Below are positions 1 through 7,438 of a stretch of 64,000 bases of DNA, piece after piece. The position numbers and the translations under genes were made by a program. The first letter of the stretch is position 1. Each line of letters opens with the position of its first letter. Under the pieces are notes generated by a model, which did no database searches, was not told where the DNA came from, and was given only the letters and a program-made list of their open reading frames with translations. This DNA is from Streptomyces sp. S465 (GTDB lineage Bacteria; Actinomycetota; Actinomycetes; Streptomycetales; Streptomycetaceae), in the NCBI RefSeq assembly GCF_026898115.1, contig NZ_CP114036.1, positions 7,620,001-7,684,000 on the forward strand. The letters run 5' to 3'.

Positions 1-356
1 CCCGCTGGAGCGCGGCGGAGCTGGCCGAGGCCCGCGACTGGGTGGCGCTCTACAAGCGGGTGCGCCCGGTCGTCCAGCACGGTGAGCTGTACCGGCTGCG
101 GCCGCCGGACGGCGACGGGCTCAGCGCGGTGCAGTACGTACGCGGCGCGGAGACCGTGGTGCTGGCCTGGCTCCAGGCGCAGCACTACGGCCAGCCGCAG
201 CCCCCGCTGCGGCTGCGCGGGCTCGACCCGGCGGCCACCTACCGGGATCTGGCGACCGGGCAGGTGCACCGGGGAGCGGTGCTCTGCCACCGGGGGCTGC
301 GCACCGGGCTCAGCGGCGATCTGGACGCCGCCGTATTCCACCTTCGCCGAAACTGA
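1..356 (+). CDS. Alpha-galactosidase (GH36), C-terminal fragment
   Basis: This is the 3' end of a gene that begins left of the window, read in frame 3 and ending at the TGA at 354-356. The visible ~117 residues match the end of the (beta/alpha)8 barrel and the C-terminal beta-sandwich of family 36 glycoside hydrolases: W-S-A-A-E-L..., VALYKRVRPVVQHGELYRL, a VQYV strand, and the RLRGLDPAATYRD tail. The enzyme would hydrolyse terminal alpha-galactosyl residues of oligosaccharides such as melibiose or raffinose. The catalytic aspartates lie outside the window. The next gene starts 79 nt downstream on the same strand. The family call rests on the C-terminal part only. Confidence 0.8.
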   Translation, partial: RWSAAELAEARDWVALYKRVRPVVQHGELYRLRPPDGDGLSAVQYVRGAETVVLAWLQAQHYGQPQPPLRLRGLDPAATYRDLATGQVHRGAVLCHRGLRTGLSGDLDAAVFHLRRN

Positions 357-391
357 CCGGGTGGGAAACATCACCCCACGTCAAGCCCTGG

Positions 392-405
392 TTACGGTGG
401 CGTAA
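392..405. promoter_or_regulatory. Palindromic operator upstream of the SGNH hydrolase
   Basis: TTACG-GTGG-CGTAA is a perfect 5-bp inverted repeat with a 4-nt spacer, about 30 nt before the GTG start of the hydrolase gene. The arrangement resembles TetR-family operators overlapping a promoter; TACGGT could itself serve as a -10 hexamer. The cognate regulator is not in the window, so the assignment is inference. Confidence 0.4.
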
Positions 406-435
406 GTCACGCCCTCGGGTGAATGATGTCCCGAC

Positions 436-1233
436 GTGGCAGACGATAAGGAGAGATTCAGCAACGGTTCCATCGGGTCGTACGCAGCCGTCGGCGACAG
501 CTTCACCGAGGGCGTCGGCGACCCCGGTCCCGATGGGGTGTTCGTCGGCTGGGCCGACCGGCTCGCGGTCCTGCTGTCCGACCAACGACCTCAACACGAT
601 TTCCGCTACGCCAATCTGGCCGTACGCGGTCGACTCCTTGACCAGATCGTGGCGGAGCAGGTGCCGCGCGCGATCGAGCTCGGCCCGGATCTGGTCACCT
701 TCTGTGCGGGGGGCAATGACATCCTGCGGCCCGGCAGCGACCCCGACGATGTCGCCGAGCGCTATGAGGCGGCCGTCGCCGGCCTCAAGGCCCACGTCGG
801 CACGGTGCTGCTGTGCACGGGCTTCGACACCAGAGGGGTGCCGGTACTACGCCATCTGCGGGGCAAGATCGCCACGTATACGGCGCACGTCCGGGCGATA
901 GCCGACCGCCACGGCTGCCCGGTGCTCGACCTGTGGTCGCTGCGCTCGGTGCAGGACCGCCGGGCCTGGGACGCCGACCGGCTGCATCTGTCGCCGGACG
1001 GTCACACCCGGGTCGCGCTGAGGGCCGGTCAGGTGCTCGGGCTCGACGTCCCCGCCGACCCCGATCAGCCCTGGCCGCCGGAGGGCCAGCGCAGCGCCGC
1101 CGAGGTGCGCCGGGACAACATCCACTGGGCGCGCGAATATCTGGTGCCGTGGATCGGCCGGCGGCTGCGCGGAGAGTCGTCGGGCGACCATGTGGAGCCC
1201 AAGCGGCCGGATCTGCTGCCGCTGCGGCCGTGA
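436..1233 (+). CDS. SGNH/GDSL-family hydrolase (esterase/lipase-like)
   Basis: A 265-residue protein with the SGNH hydrolase blocks in order: block I GDSFTEG near residue 22 (nucleophile Ser), block III GGND near residue 92 (oxyanion Gly/Asn), and block V D-R-L-H-L-S-P-D-G-H near residue 180 (catalytic Asp and His). No clear signal peptide or membrane segment is present, so it is probably cytoplasmic. The family cleaves ester bonds of lipids, acetylated sugars or small esters; the substrate cannot be read from the sequence. The GTG at 436 is chosen because it lies just ahead of the conserved N-terminus; only a weak Shine-Dalgarno precedes it. A palindrome 30 nt upstream suggests TetR-type control. 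Confidence 0.85.
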   Translation: MADDKERFSNGSIGSYAAVGDSFTEGVGDPGPDGVFVGWADRLAVLLSDQRPQHDFRYANLAVRGRLLDQIVAEQVPRAIELGPDLVTFCAGGNDILRPGSDPDDVAERYEAAVAGLKAHVGTVLLCTGFDTRGVPVLRHLRGKIATYTAHVRAIADRHGCPVLDLWSLRSVQDRRAWDADRLHLSPDGHTRVALRAGQVLGLDVPADPDQPWPPEGQRSAAEVRRDNIHWAREYLVPWIGRRLRGESSGDHVEPKRPDLLPLRP

Positions 1234-1261
1234 CCGTCCGGTGACCCGAAGCGGTCCCGGA

Positions 1262-1329
1262 GGAATAGGGGCAGACCCCCGTTGGCGCCCCGAGGCGTCC
1301 GCCCCGTGCGCTGTCGCTGCCCCTATTCC
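1262..1329. terminator. Bidirectional terminator-like hairpin
   Basis: Perfect 13-bp arms GGAATAGGGGCAG (1262-1274) and CTGCCCCTATTCC (1317-1329) are separated by a 42-nt GC-rich loop. They lie between the convergent SGNH hydrolase and RsbW-like ATPase genes, where one structure could end transcription from both sides. The loop is longer than in a textbook intrinsic terminator. Confidence 0.5.
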
Positions 1330-1375
1330 CTCGGCACCGCTCGTTTTCGAACCCGTCGTCCCCCCGCGCCGTGCC

Positions 1376-1855
1376 TCAGGCCGCCAGATAGGCCCAGACG
1401 GCGCGGCCCGCGTTCCCCTGGTTCGGCCTGACCCCCCATGCCTCCGAGAGGGCCTCCACCAGCATCAGCCCCCGGCCGCCCTCTTGGTCCGCGCTCACCG
1501 ACCGGGCCTCCGGCACCGTGCGGGCGCAGCCCTGGTCGGCCACCTCGAGCCGCAGCCGGGTCCCTATGAGCTGGAGTGAACAGCGAACCTCCTCGCTGGA
1601 GGTGTGGCGCACCGCGTTGGTGAACAGCTCGGAGACGATCAGCTCGGCACTGTCCCGGGTGTCCTCGTCGATGCCCCATGAGCGCAGCCGCCAGACGACA
1701 TGCCTTCTCGCCTCGGCCACGGACGTGCTCAGCGCCGGGAGACGGAACACGTCGTGGCGGGGCGGAGCGACCACGGTGCCGCCGCGCCCTAACCGGAGAG
1801 CCTCATAGGAAGGAGCCACGCCGACACTATGCTCTGTCACGATCGCGTCTGGCAA
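1376..1855 (-). CDS. ATP-binding protein, RsbW/SpoIIAB-like anti-sigma kinase fold
   Basis: A small protein of up to 159 residues with one HATPase_c domain. The N box ELFTNAVRHT, the G1 motif VADQG and the G2 motif GGRGLMLVEAL are intact, as in GHKL kinases of the RsbW type that phosphorylate anti-sigma antagonists or bind sigma factors. Streptomyces has dozens of these, often beside an XRE/DUF397 pair as here, and most have unknown partners. It is transcribed divergently from the XRE regulator across a 100-bp AT-rich gap holding a perfect palindrome. The start is uncertain: the frame opens at a TTG (1855), with GTG codons at 1840 and further in, and no good ribosome site. A leaderless transcript is possible. 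Confidence 0.8.
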   Translation of the reverse strand: MPDAIVTEHSVGVAPSYEALRLGRGGTVVAPPRHDVFRLPALSTSVAEARRHVVWRLRSWGIDEDTRDSAELIVSELFTNAVRHTSSEEVRCSLQLIGTRLRLEVADQGCARTVPEARSVSADQEGGRGLMLVEALSEAWGVRPNQGNAGRAVWAYLAA

Positions 1856-1862
1856 GGTTCAA

Positions 1863-1877
1863 TCTGTAAATTACAGA
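1863..1877. promoter_or_regulatory. Perfect palindrome between divergent ATPase and XRE genes
   Basis: TCTGTAA-A-TTACAGA is a perfect 15-nt inverted repeat in the only AT-rich patch between the ATPase gene and the XRE regulator gene. Its size and symmetry fit a dimeric helix-turn-helix protein, most simply the adjacent XRE regulator controlling itself and the divergent ATPase gene. The motif is visible; the regulator assignment is inference. Confidence 0.55.
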
Positions 1878-1955
1878 ATCGGAAGCGCAGGCTGTTCGGA
1901 TTGCTGAGCCCATGCCAGACTGCTGTGTCGTGAAGGTACTTGGAGGGGGACGATA

Positions 1956-2822
1956 GTGGCGGATGCGCGGGCGGGCGGAGCCCCGACCGTCCTGCGAGTC
2001 GTGCTCGGCAAGCGACTCCAGGACCTTCGGGAGAAGGCCGGGCTGTCGTTCGAACAAGCCGGGCGCGCCCTGGACGTCACCCATGCCACGATCCGCCGGA
2101 TGGAGAAGGCCGAGGTCGGCCTGAAGCTTCCGTATGTCGAGAAGCTGCTGCGGACGTACGGCGTCACCGATCCCGAGGAGGTCGAGGGGTTCCTCGCGCT
2201 CGCGCGCGAGGCCAACAAGGCCGGCTGGTGGCACCGGTTCCGCGACGTCCTGCCGGAGTGGTTCAACACCTTCGTCAGCCTGGAGGTGGAGGCCAATCTG
2301 ATCCGGGCCTACGAGCCGCACTACATCCCCGGGCTGCTCCAGACCGAGGACTACGCCCGCGCCGTGCTCCGCGCGGGCATGCCCCACGCACCCGAGACGG
2401 AGATCGAGCGCAACGTCGCACTCCGGATGGAACGCCAGGCCCTGCTCACCCGGGACAATCCGCCGATGCTGTGGGTCGTCATGGACGAGACGGTGGTGCG
2501 CCGCCCCATCGGCGGCACCGAGACCATGCGTGCCCAGATCTCACGCCTGATCGAGGAGGCGGAGGCGCCTCATATCCGGCTGCAGATCATGCCGTTCGAC
2601 GCCGGCCCGCACCCGGCGATGTACGGTCCCTTCCATATCTTCCGGTTCCCGATCCCGGAGCTGCCCGATATCGCGTATACGGAGACGCTCGTCAGCGGCT
2701 CCTACTTCGACCAGCGCGATGATGTATCGGCGTTCCTGGAGGCCCTGGACCGGATGTGCGCGCAGGCCGCGCCTGCACAGACGACTCAGGCGATTCTGAG
2801 TCGCATTCGCAAGGAGATCTGA
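1956..2822 (+). CDS. XRE-family regulator with DUF5753 domain
   Basis: A 288-residue protein. Residues ~12-70 form a Cro/C1-type helix-turn-helix (LGKRLQDLREKAGLSFEQ, then A-L-D-V-T-H-A-T-I-R-R-M-E-K). The rest matches DUF5753, marked by YEPHYIPGLLQTEDYARA and the PFDAGPHPAMYGPFHIFRFP region. Streptomyces carries many such regulators, nearly always followed by a DUF397 gene; the S. coelicolor Scr1/Scr2 pair and WhiJ-like loci affect antibiotic production and development. The GTG at 1956 follows a strong GGAGGGGG. The DUF397 gene starts 3 nt after its stop, so the two are surely co-transcribed. The palindrome 80 nt upstream is a likely autoregulatory site. Confidence 0.9.
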   Translation: MADARAGGAPTVLRVVLGKRLQDLREKAGLSFEQAGRALDVTHATIRRMEKAEVGLKLPYVEKLLRTYGVTDPEEVEGFLALAREANKAGWWHRFRDVLPEWFNTFVSLEVEANLIRAYEPHYIPGLLQTEDYARAVLRAGMPHAPETEIERNVALRMERQALLTRDNPPMLWVVMDETVVRRPIGGTETMRAQISRLIEEAEAPHIRLQIMPFDAGPHPAMYGPFHIFRFPIPELPDIAYTETLVSGSYFDQRDDVSAFLEALDRMCAQAAPAQTTQAILSRIRKEI

Positions 2823-2825
2823 ACG

Positions 2826-3077
2826 ATGGATCGCATATGCGGGAACCGCGTCTACAGCGGCATGCCGGCCAGGGAACTCGGCAGCGAGGGCTGGCACAAG
2901 CCATGGAGCGGTGGCAATGGGGGAAGCTGCGTCGAGGCGATGAGACTGAAGGACGGCCGGGTGGCGCTGCGCCAGTCGACCGATCCGGACGGACCGGCCC
3001 TGATCTACACCCATCTGGAGATGAAACGCTTCATCCAGGGGGCGAAGGCCGGGGAAGCGGACTTTCTGTTCCTATGA
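2826..3077 (+). CDS. DUF397 protein
   Basis: An 83-residue protein of the DUF397 family. It shows the core W-S-G-G-N-G-G-S-C-V-E-A pattern near residue 34, the VALRQSTDPDGPALIYT segment, and an aromatic C-terminus EADFLFL. These proteins are encoded directly after XRE/DUF5753 regulators and are thought to bind or modulate them; some pairs have been described as toxin-antitoxin-like. The 3-nt gap to the upstream stop implies translational coupling. Its last 47 nt overlap the 3' end of the convergent STM4011-type gene, so the transcripts of the two units are complementary there. Confidence 0.9.
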   Translation: MDRICGNRVYSGMPARELGSEGWHKPWSGGNGGSCVEAMRLKDGRVALRQSTDPDGPALIYTHLEMKRFIQGAKAGEADFLFL

Positions 3078-4038
3078 CGTCCGGTGTGACGTCCCGCGTG
3101 ACGTCCGGTTCTGTGACGCTCATCGTGACCAGGGGGATCGAGGGGGAAGCAGTGTGACCGACAGGATGACCGACCGACCACGAACCGACCGGCGGGGGCG
3201 GCGCCGGGATGCGTTCCAGCACACCGCCCGCGAACACGTCGTACAGCGGAAGCGACTCCAGGTGCACATAGCCGATATGGCAGTCGCAGACGGCCAGCGG
3301 ACACCGGCGGGGCCGTAGCGCCGCGCGGTACGACCCGTCGTAGAGATTGCCCAGTTCAGCGGGGACGAAATGGCAGCGGCGCACCGTGCCGTCGCCGTCC
3401 ACCGAGATCACCGAGGCGCCGGTCCGGCATGGCAGACCGGCGCTTCGGTGCGGATGGCGGCTGTAGCCGAAGAGCGGGTCCAGCGCGGTCCACTCGGCCG
3501 CCTCGGCGTCCGTGTAGGTGTGGCCCTCCGCCGCGTTCACCCACAGGTACACCTGGTCGGGCAGGTCGGCGCGCAGCCGGCGGGCCCGGTCGAGGTGGGC
3601 GGGCAGCCCCACGATGCCGACGCTGTGGCGCACCCCGCGCGCGGCCAGCTCCCGGCACTTGGCCAGGAACCGGTCGTACGGCGTCTGGTCCGGGTGGTAG
3701 GTGCACCACAGGGCGAGGGTGGCGGGGTCGGCCTCGGCCGTCCAGCCGGTCCGGCAGCTCAGATTGGTCTGGATGGCGACGCGTCGCACATGGGGCAGAT
3801 GGCTGAGCTCGATGAGCGCACGGCGGTACCAGGAGCGCACCAGCCCCTCGCCCCACGGGGTGAACAGCACCGACAGCCGGTCGCCGGTCTGCGCCGCCGC
3901 CCAGGCCGTGAACCGCTCCAGCGCGGCGCGGTCGGCGCGCAGCCGCTCCGGGCTGTCCCGGCGCTTGGCGAACGGGCAGTACGGGCAGTCGTAGTCGCAC
4001 GAGGCGAGCGGGCCCCGGTACAGAAGGGTCAAGTCCAT
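3031..4038 (-). CDS. STM4011-family radical SAM protein
   Basis: A 335-residue radical SAM enzyme, last gene of the five-gene operon. The SAM-cluster motif C14-x3-C18-x2-C21 (CDYDCPYC) sits at the extreme N-terminus. A second cysteine-rich region, R-R-C-H-F ... R-R-C-P-L-A-V-C-D-C-H-I-G-Y, near residues 240-280 suggests an auxiliary iron-sulphur cluster. ATG 4038 is preceded by GAGGGAGA. The STM4012-type gene ends 11 nt upstream. The family is named after Salmonella locus STM4011; its reaction is unknown to me. The last ~50 residues, rich in Pro, Val and Thr with a D-V-T repeat, look unconserved and run 47 nt into the convergent DUF397 gene, so the native stop may have been lost. Confidence 0.85.
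   Translation of the reverse strand: MDLTLLYRGPLASCDYDCPYCPFAKRRDSPERLRADRAALERFTAWAAAQTGDRLSVLFTPWGEGLVRSWYRRALIELSHLPHVRRVAIQTNLSCRTGWTAEADPATLALWCTYHPDQTPYDRFLAKCRELAARGVRHSVGIVGLPAHLDRARRLRADLPDQVYLWVNAAEGHTYTDAEAAEWTALDPLFGYSRHPHRSAGLPCRTGASVISVDGDGTVRRCHFVPAELGNLYDGSYRAALRPRRCPLAVCDCHIGYVHLESLPLYDVFAGGVLERIPAPPPPVGSWSVGHPVGHTASPSIPLVTMSVTEPDVTRDVTPDVIGTESPLPRPSPPG
3075..3120. repeat. TGACGTCC short direct repeats
   Basis: TGACGTCC occurs at 3075, 3087 and 3099 with 12-nt periodicity, and a decayed copy TGACGCTC follows at 3113. The array begins at the DUF397 stop codon and lies within the 3' coding end of the opposing STM4011-type gene, where it produces a D-V-T repeat in the protein tail. 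Each core TGACGTC(C/A) is nearly palindromic. Confidence 0.6.
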
Positions 4039-4049
4039 GCCTGTCTCCC

Positions 4050-5426
4050 TCACTTCAGCTCGTACGCGGCCATGGCGGCGCGCACGGCGGGCGAGAACAG
4101 CTCGGGGCCGAGCGCGTCGGAGTGCGCGAGACCCTCGGGGGACAGCCGCAGCCGTTCGGGAGCCGCGTCCGTATCCAGCCAGCCGCGCGCCGAGAACCGG
4201 TCCAGCTCGGCGGCGAAGTCCACGGCCGGATCGGTGCCGAACCGGGCCCGGTATCCCGCCTGCTCCATCCCCTCGGCCTGGAGGACGGACTGCAGCAGAT
4301 GGCGCCGGCGGGCCTCGTCGCCGGTCATCCACCGCCCGTGCTCGGCGCGGGCGAAGTCGGCGGCGGGCCGGGAGACGTAGTCGTCGATGATGCCGCGGAT
4401 CTCCCGCATGTCCACCGCGTAGTCGAAGGAGTAGTGCAGTTCGGAGGTGTAGGAGCGGGCGCCGCAGCCCAGGCCCACCATGCCGTCCGTCTGGCAGGCG
4501 TGGTCTTCGGCCCCGGTCGCGGGCGCGTCGGCGCGGCGGAACATCCGCATCGAGACCTGCTCATAGCCGTGGGCGAGCAGATGGTCACGGCCCGAGCGGT
4601 ACAGCCGCAGCCGCCGCTCGTCCCACTCCGCGTCCGCCGCTGCCTCCGCCACTGCCTCCGCCTCTGGCTCCCTGGCCTCCTTACGGCCGAGCCCGGTCAG
4701 CGGGCGGACATAGAGGGGGTAGAGATACAGCTCCTCGGGACGCCAGGCCAGGGCGGCGTCCAGGGATCGGCGCCAACTGTCCTCGGTCTGCCCGTCGATG
4801 CCGTAGATCAGGTCGATGTTGAGCACCGGGATGCCCGCCTCCCGGACCCTGGCCAGCGCCGCCTCCACATCGGCCCGGCGCTGCGGGCGCACCGCCGAGC
4901 GCGCCTCCGCGTCGACGAAGCTCTGCACGCCCAGGCTCAGCCGGGTGGTGCCGCGCCCGGCCAGCACCGCGAGCCGGTCGGCCGTGGCGGTGGCCGGGGA
5001 CGCCTCGACCGAGAGCGGCACGGCCGCCAGATCCGCGCCCATGCCCTTCTCGGCGATGTCGCACAGCCGCTCCAGCTCGGCCGCCTCCAGGAACGTGGGG
5101 GTGCCGCCGCCGAACGCCGCGGTGGCGAACCGGGCCCGCTCGCCGAGCGCCTCGCGCACCGCCCCCGCCTGCCGCTCCAGCGCGTCCAGATAGGCGGTCA
5201 CCAGCCCCTCGGGCGCCCCGATCCGGGTGAAGAGATTGCAGAAGCCGCAGCGCACCTCGCAGAAGGGGATGTGCAGATACAGCGACAGCGCGTCCTTCGG
5301 CTCGGCCGCCCACAGCTCGCGCAGCGCGGGACGGTCCGCGAGTGGCCGGTAGGCGGTCTTGTGCGGATAGGCGTAGACGTACGACTGGTAGGGGCGGACG
5401 GTGGAACCGAGCGTGCTGATGTTCAT
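4050..5426 (-). CDS. STM4012-family radical SAM protein (HemW-like)
   Basis: A 458-residue HemN/HemW-like radical SAM protein. The cluster motif is C56-x3-C60-x2-C63 (LHIPFCEVRCGFCNLF), followed by GGGTPT near 106-111 and the LSLGVQSF and IDLIYGIDGQTEDSW strands typical of the coproporphyrinogen-dehydrogenase superfamily. A C-terminal HemW-type region carries GLGCGARSYTS. It is clearly distinct from true HemW because it lies in the STM4011-4015 operon. Related HemN-like enzymes include class C methyltransferases of peptide natural-product pathways, so methyl or one-carbon chemistry is a reasonable guess only. The ATG at 5426 overlaps the upstream stop by four nt (ATGA), indicating translational coupling with the hydrolase gene. 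Confidence 0.88.
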   Translation of the reverse strand: MNISTLGSTVRPYQSYVYAYPHKTAYRPLADRPALRELWAAEPKDALSLYLHIPFCEVRCGFCNLFTRIGAPEGLVTAYLDALERQAGAVREALGERARFATAAFGGGTPTFLEAAELERLCDIAEKGMGADLAAVPLSVEASPATATADRLAVLAGRGTTRLSLGVQSFVDAEARSAVRPQRRADVEAALARVREAGIPVLNIDLIYGIDGQTEDSWRRSLDAALAWRPEELYLYPLYVRPLTGLGRKEAREPEAEAVAEAAADAEWDERRLRLYRSGRDHLLAHGYEQVSMRMFRRADAPATGAEDHACQTDGMVGLGCGARSYTSELHYSFDYAVDMREIRGIIDDYVSRPAADFARAEHGRWMTGDEARRRHLLQSVLQAEGMEQAGYRARFGTDPAVDFAAELDRFSARGWLDTDAAPERLRLSPEGLAHSDALGPELFSPAVRAAMAAYELK

Positions 5427-6247
5427 CGGGCCTCGAGGAAGAAGTGGGTGTACGGCACGGTCCAGACGACCTCGTGGCCGAGCCGGTGGCCGGTGTAGCC
5501 GTCGTCGCCGTACGCGGTGCCGTGGTCGGAGCAGACGATCGCGAAGGTGGGGGCGCGGTCGCGCATGGCGGTGAAGAGCCGGTCGACATGGCGGTCCACG
5601 TACTCCAGGGCGGCGGCGTGGGTGGCGCGCGAATCGCCCGCCTCGCGGGTGGCGCCGGGCAGATGGAACCAGTTGGGCTGGTGCAGTGCCGAGACGTTGA
5701 CGAAGAGGAACAGCCGCCGGTCCGGGGCAAGACCGGCGATCACCTTCTCGGCGCGGTCGATCTGGGCCTCGAAGGAGGTGGGCGACGGGACGCCGAACTC
5801 CGGCTCCCAATGGCTCTCCTGGAAGTAGCCGGGCAGCACCGAGCCCAGCGGACCCCGCTTGTTGAAGAAGCCGACCCCGCCGATGCACACCGTGCGGTAC
5901 CCGGCCGCCGCGAGCCCCGACACCAGATCGGGGGTCTCGAAGACATAGGTGCCCGCCGCGGTGGTCTCACTGCCCGCGAAGCGGGCCGCGAACAGCCGGC
6001 GGTGCGGTCCGGGGGCGGCCGGGGTCGGCAGGAAGCCCGCGAACATCGCCTGGTGGGAGGCGTAGGTGAAGCTGCCGGGGGCATGCCGCTCGTCCCAGAC
6101 CCCACCGGGCAGACGGCTCGCCAGCCGGGGCGTCCGGCCGGCGGCCGCCAGCTCGGCCGCCACGTCGTAGCGGAGCGTGTCGAGGGTGATCAGCAGCAGG
6201 TCGTGGCTGCCCACGACCTCGTTCATATCGGGCTCAGCCAGCGGCAT
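5423..6247 (-). CDS. STM4013/SEN3800-family sulfatase-fold hydrolase
   Basis: A 274-residue member of the alkaline phosphatase/sulfatase superfamily. LLITLDTLRYD near residue 18 supplies a metal-binding Asp, GSFTYASHQAMFAGF near 60-75 is the nucleophile region with Thr in place of the Cys or Ser of true sulfatases, and VCSDHGTAYGDDGYTGHRLGHE near the C-terminus supplies metal-binding Asp and His. It would hydrolyse or transfer a phosphate, sulphate or phosphonate ester; there is no signal peptide, so it acts in the cytoplasm. ATG 6247 overlaps the end of the ATP-grasp gene by 14 nt; an internal ATG at 6226 has no ribosome site. Confidence 0.85.
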   Translation of the reverse strand: MPLAEPDMNEVVGSHDLLLITLDTLRYDVAAELAAAGRTPRLASRLPGGVWDERHAPGSFTYASHQAMFAGFLPTPAAPGPHRRLFAARFAGSETTAAGTYVFETPDLVSGLAAAGYRTVCIGGVGFFNKRGPLGSVLPGYFQESHWEPEFGVPSPTSFEAQIDRAEKVIAGLAPDRRLFLFVNVSALHQPNWFHLPGATREAGDSRATHAAALEYVDRHVDRLFTAMRDRAPTFAIVCSDHGTAYGDDGYTGHRLGHEVVWTVPYTHFFLEAR

Positions 6248-7409
6248 CGCGGTGGTGCCCCTTCCGCTCGCCGTGGTCGGTGCGCGTCTGCCCCGGCGCG
6301 TGGCCGTGGCGCACGGCGGCGACCTGCGCCGCGTAGGTGTCCAGTCCCTCGGCGCCGCTTCCGGCCAGACCGGTCAGCCGGGGCAGCAGATCGCCGAAGG
6401 CGTTGACCTCGCCGACGGCGAACCGCCGCCACCTCAGCCCCGGCAGCAGATCCACCCCCACGCACAGGGTGTCCGGGAACTGCTCGGCCGCCCGCTCCGC
6501 GATGCCCAGCACCTCGCCCCAGGACACCCCTGCCTCCTCCGCCGCCGCGCGGGCGGCGGCCAGATCGCCGCGCACACCGCCGAGATGGAGATTGGTCATG
6601 GGGGAGCGGCTGGTGCGCACCACGGCGTGGGTCGCCCGGCCGGCCACCACCACGACCCGCAGATCGGCGACGCGCTTGCCCTGGGACGCCTTGGGCAGCC
6701 AGCGCTCGATGTGCAGTCCGTCCGGCGCCAGCCGGTCGACGATCGAGGCGACCTCCGCCTCGGTGTCGTACCGCCGCACCCGCAGCGAGTTGAACAGCCG
6801 GCCGTCCTCCGTGCGCTCCACGGAGGTGGTGGCCCGCACCCGGCCGGGACCCGCCGTCTCCACCGCGAGCACCCCCGACGCGGACGAGCCGTGGGCGAGC
6901 TTGACGAAGGCGCGCCGCATCCCCGAGGTGCCGAGCGCGGCGCGGACGTCCTCCCAGCCGCGCACCGGCGGCGCCTGCGGACCGGAGGTCGGCGAGGGCG
7001 GGACCGGCACCCCGGCGCGCTCCAGCACCCCGTGGCACAGCCGCTTGTCGAACAGGACGGCCAGCTCGCCGGGGTCGTCCAGCAGGGTGGCACCGGCCGT
7101 GCGCGCCGCCGCCGCGATGCCCCGGACGGCCTCGGTGAACCGTGCGTACCAGCGGGCGGTGCCCTCCACCCGGGTGAGGTCGAAGGCGCCGCGCAGCAGC
7201 CACTCCACCTCCTCGTCCTCGCCCGGCGAGTCGATCCGTACGGTCTCGCCCGGCTCGAACGCGGCACCGCCGGTCAGCACATCGTGCCAGGCCAGCACCC
7301 GGGGCGCGGGCAGCCCGGCGGCGAGTGCGGCGTCGGTGAACATCTCCACCCGGCGGTTGCCGGGGTTGCCGACCACGGCGAAGCGCGTCTCATGCGGAGA
7401 CGGCGGCAT
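6234..7409 (-). CDS. STM4014-family protein, ATP-grasp-like
   Basis: A 391-residue protein of the STM4014 family. The middle and C-terminal parts look like an ATP-grasp ligase: VLFDKRLCHGVLERAGVPVPPS (typical entry to the fold), FVKLAHGSSASGV (nucleotide-binding strand and loop) and GEVNAFGDLLPRL, whose E-x-N pattern resembles the Mg-binding motif of RimK-type enzymes. Such enzymes join a carboxylate to an amine or thiol using ATP. The N-terminal ~100 residues look like a pre-ATP-grasp domain (FAVVGNPGNRRVEMF). ATG 7409 follows GAGGAG at good spacing. It is the second gene of the operon, 29 nt after the LRR gene. Confidence 0.82.
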   Translation of the reverse strand: MPPSPHETRFAVVGNPGNRRVEMFTDAALAAGLPAPRVLAWHDVLTGGAAFEPGETVRIDSPGEDEEVEWLLRGAFDLTRVEGTARWYARFTEAVRGIAAAARTAGATLLDDPGELAVLFDKRLCHGVLERAGVPVPPSPTSGPQAPPVRGWEDVRAALGTSGMRRAFVKLAHGSSASGVLAVETAGPGRVRATTSVERTEDGRLFNSLRVRRYDTEAEVASIVDRLAPDGLHIERWLPKASQGKRVADLRVVVVAGRATHAVVRTSRSPMTNLHLGGVRGDLAAARAAAEEAGVSWGEVLGIAERAAEQFPDTLCVGVDLLPGLRWRRFAVGEVNAFGDLLPRLTGLAGSGAEGLDTYAAQVAAVRHGHAPGQTRTDHGERKGHHRDAAG

Positions 7410-7438
7410 AGCGGAACTCCTCGTCTGGGGCGCGGGTG

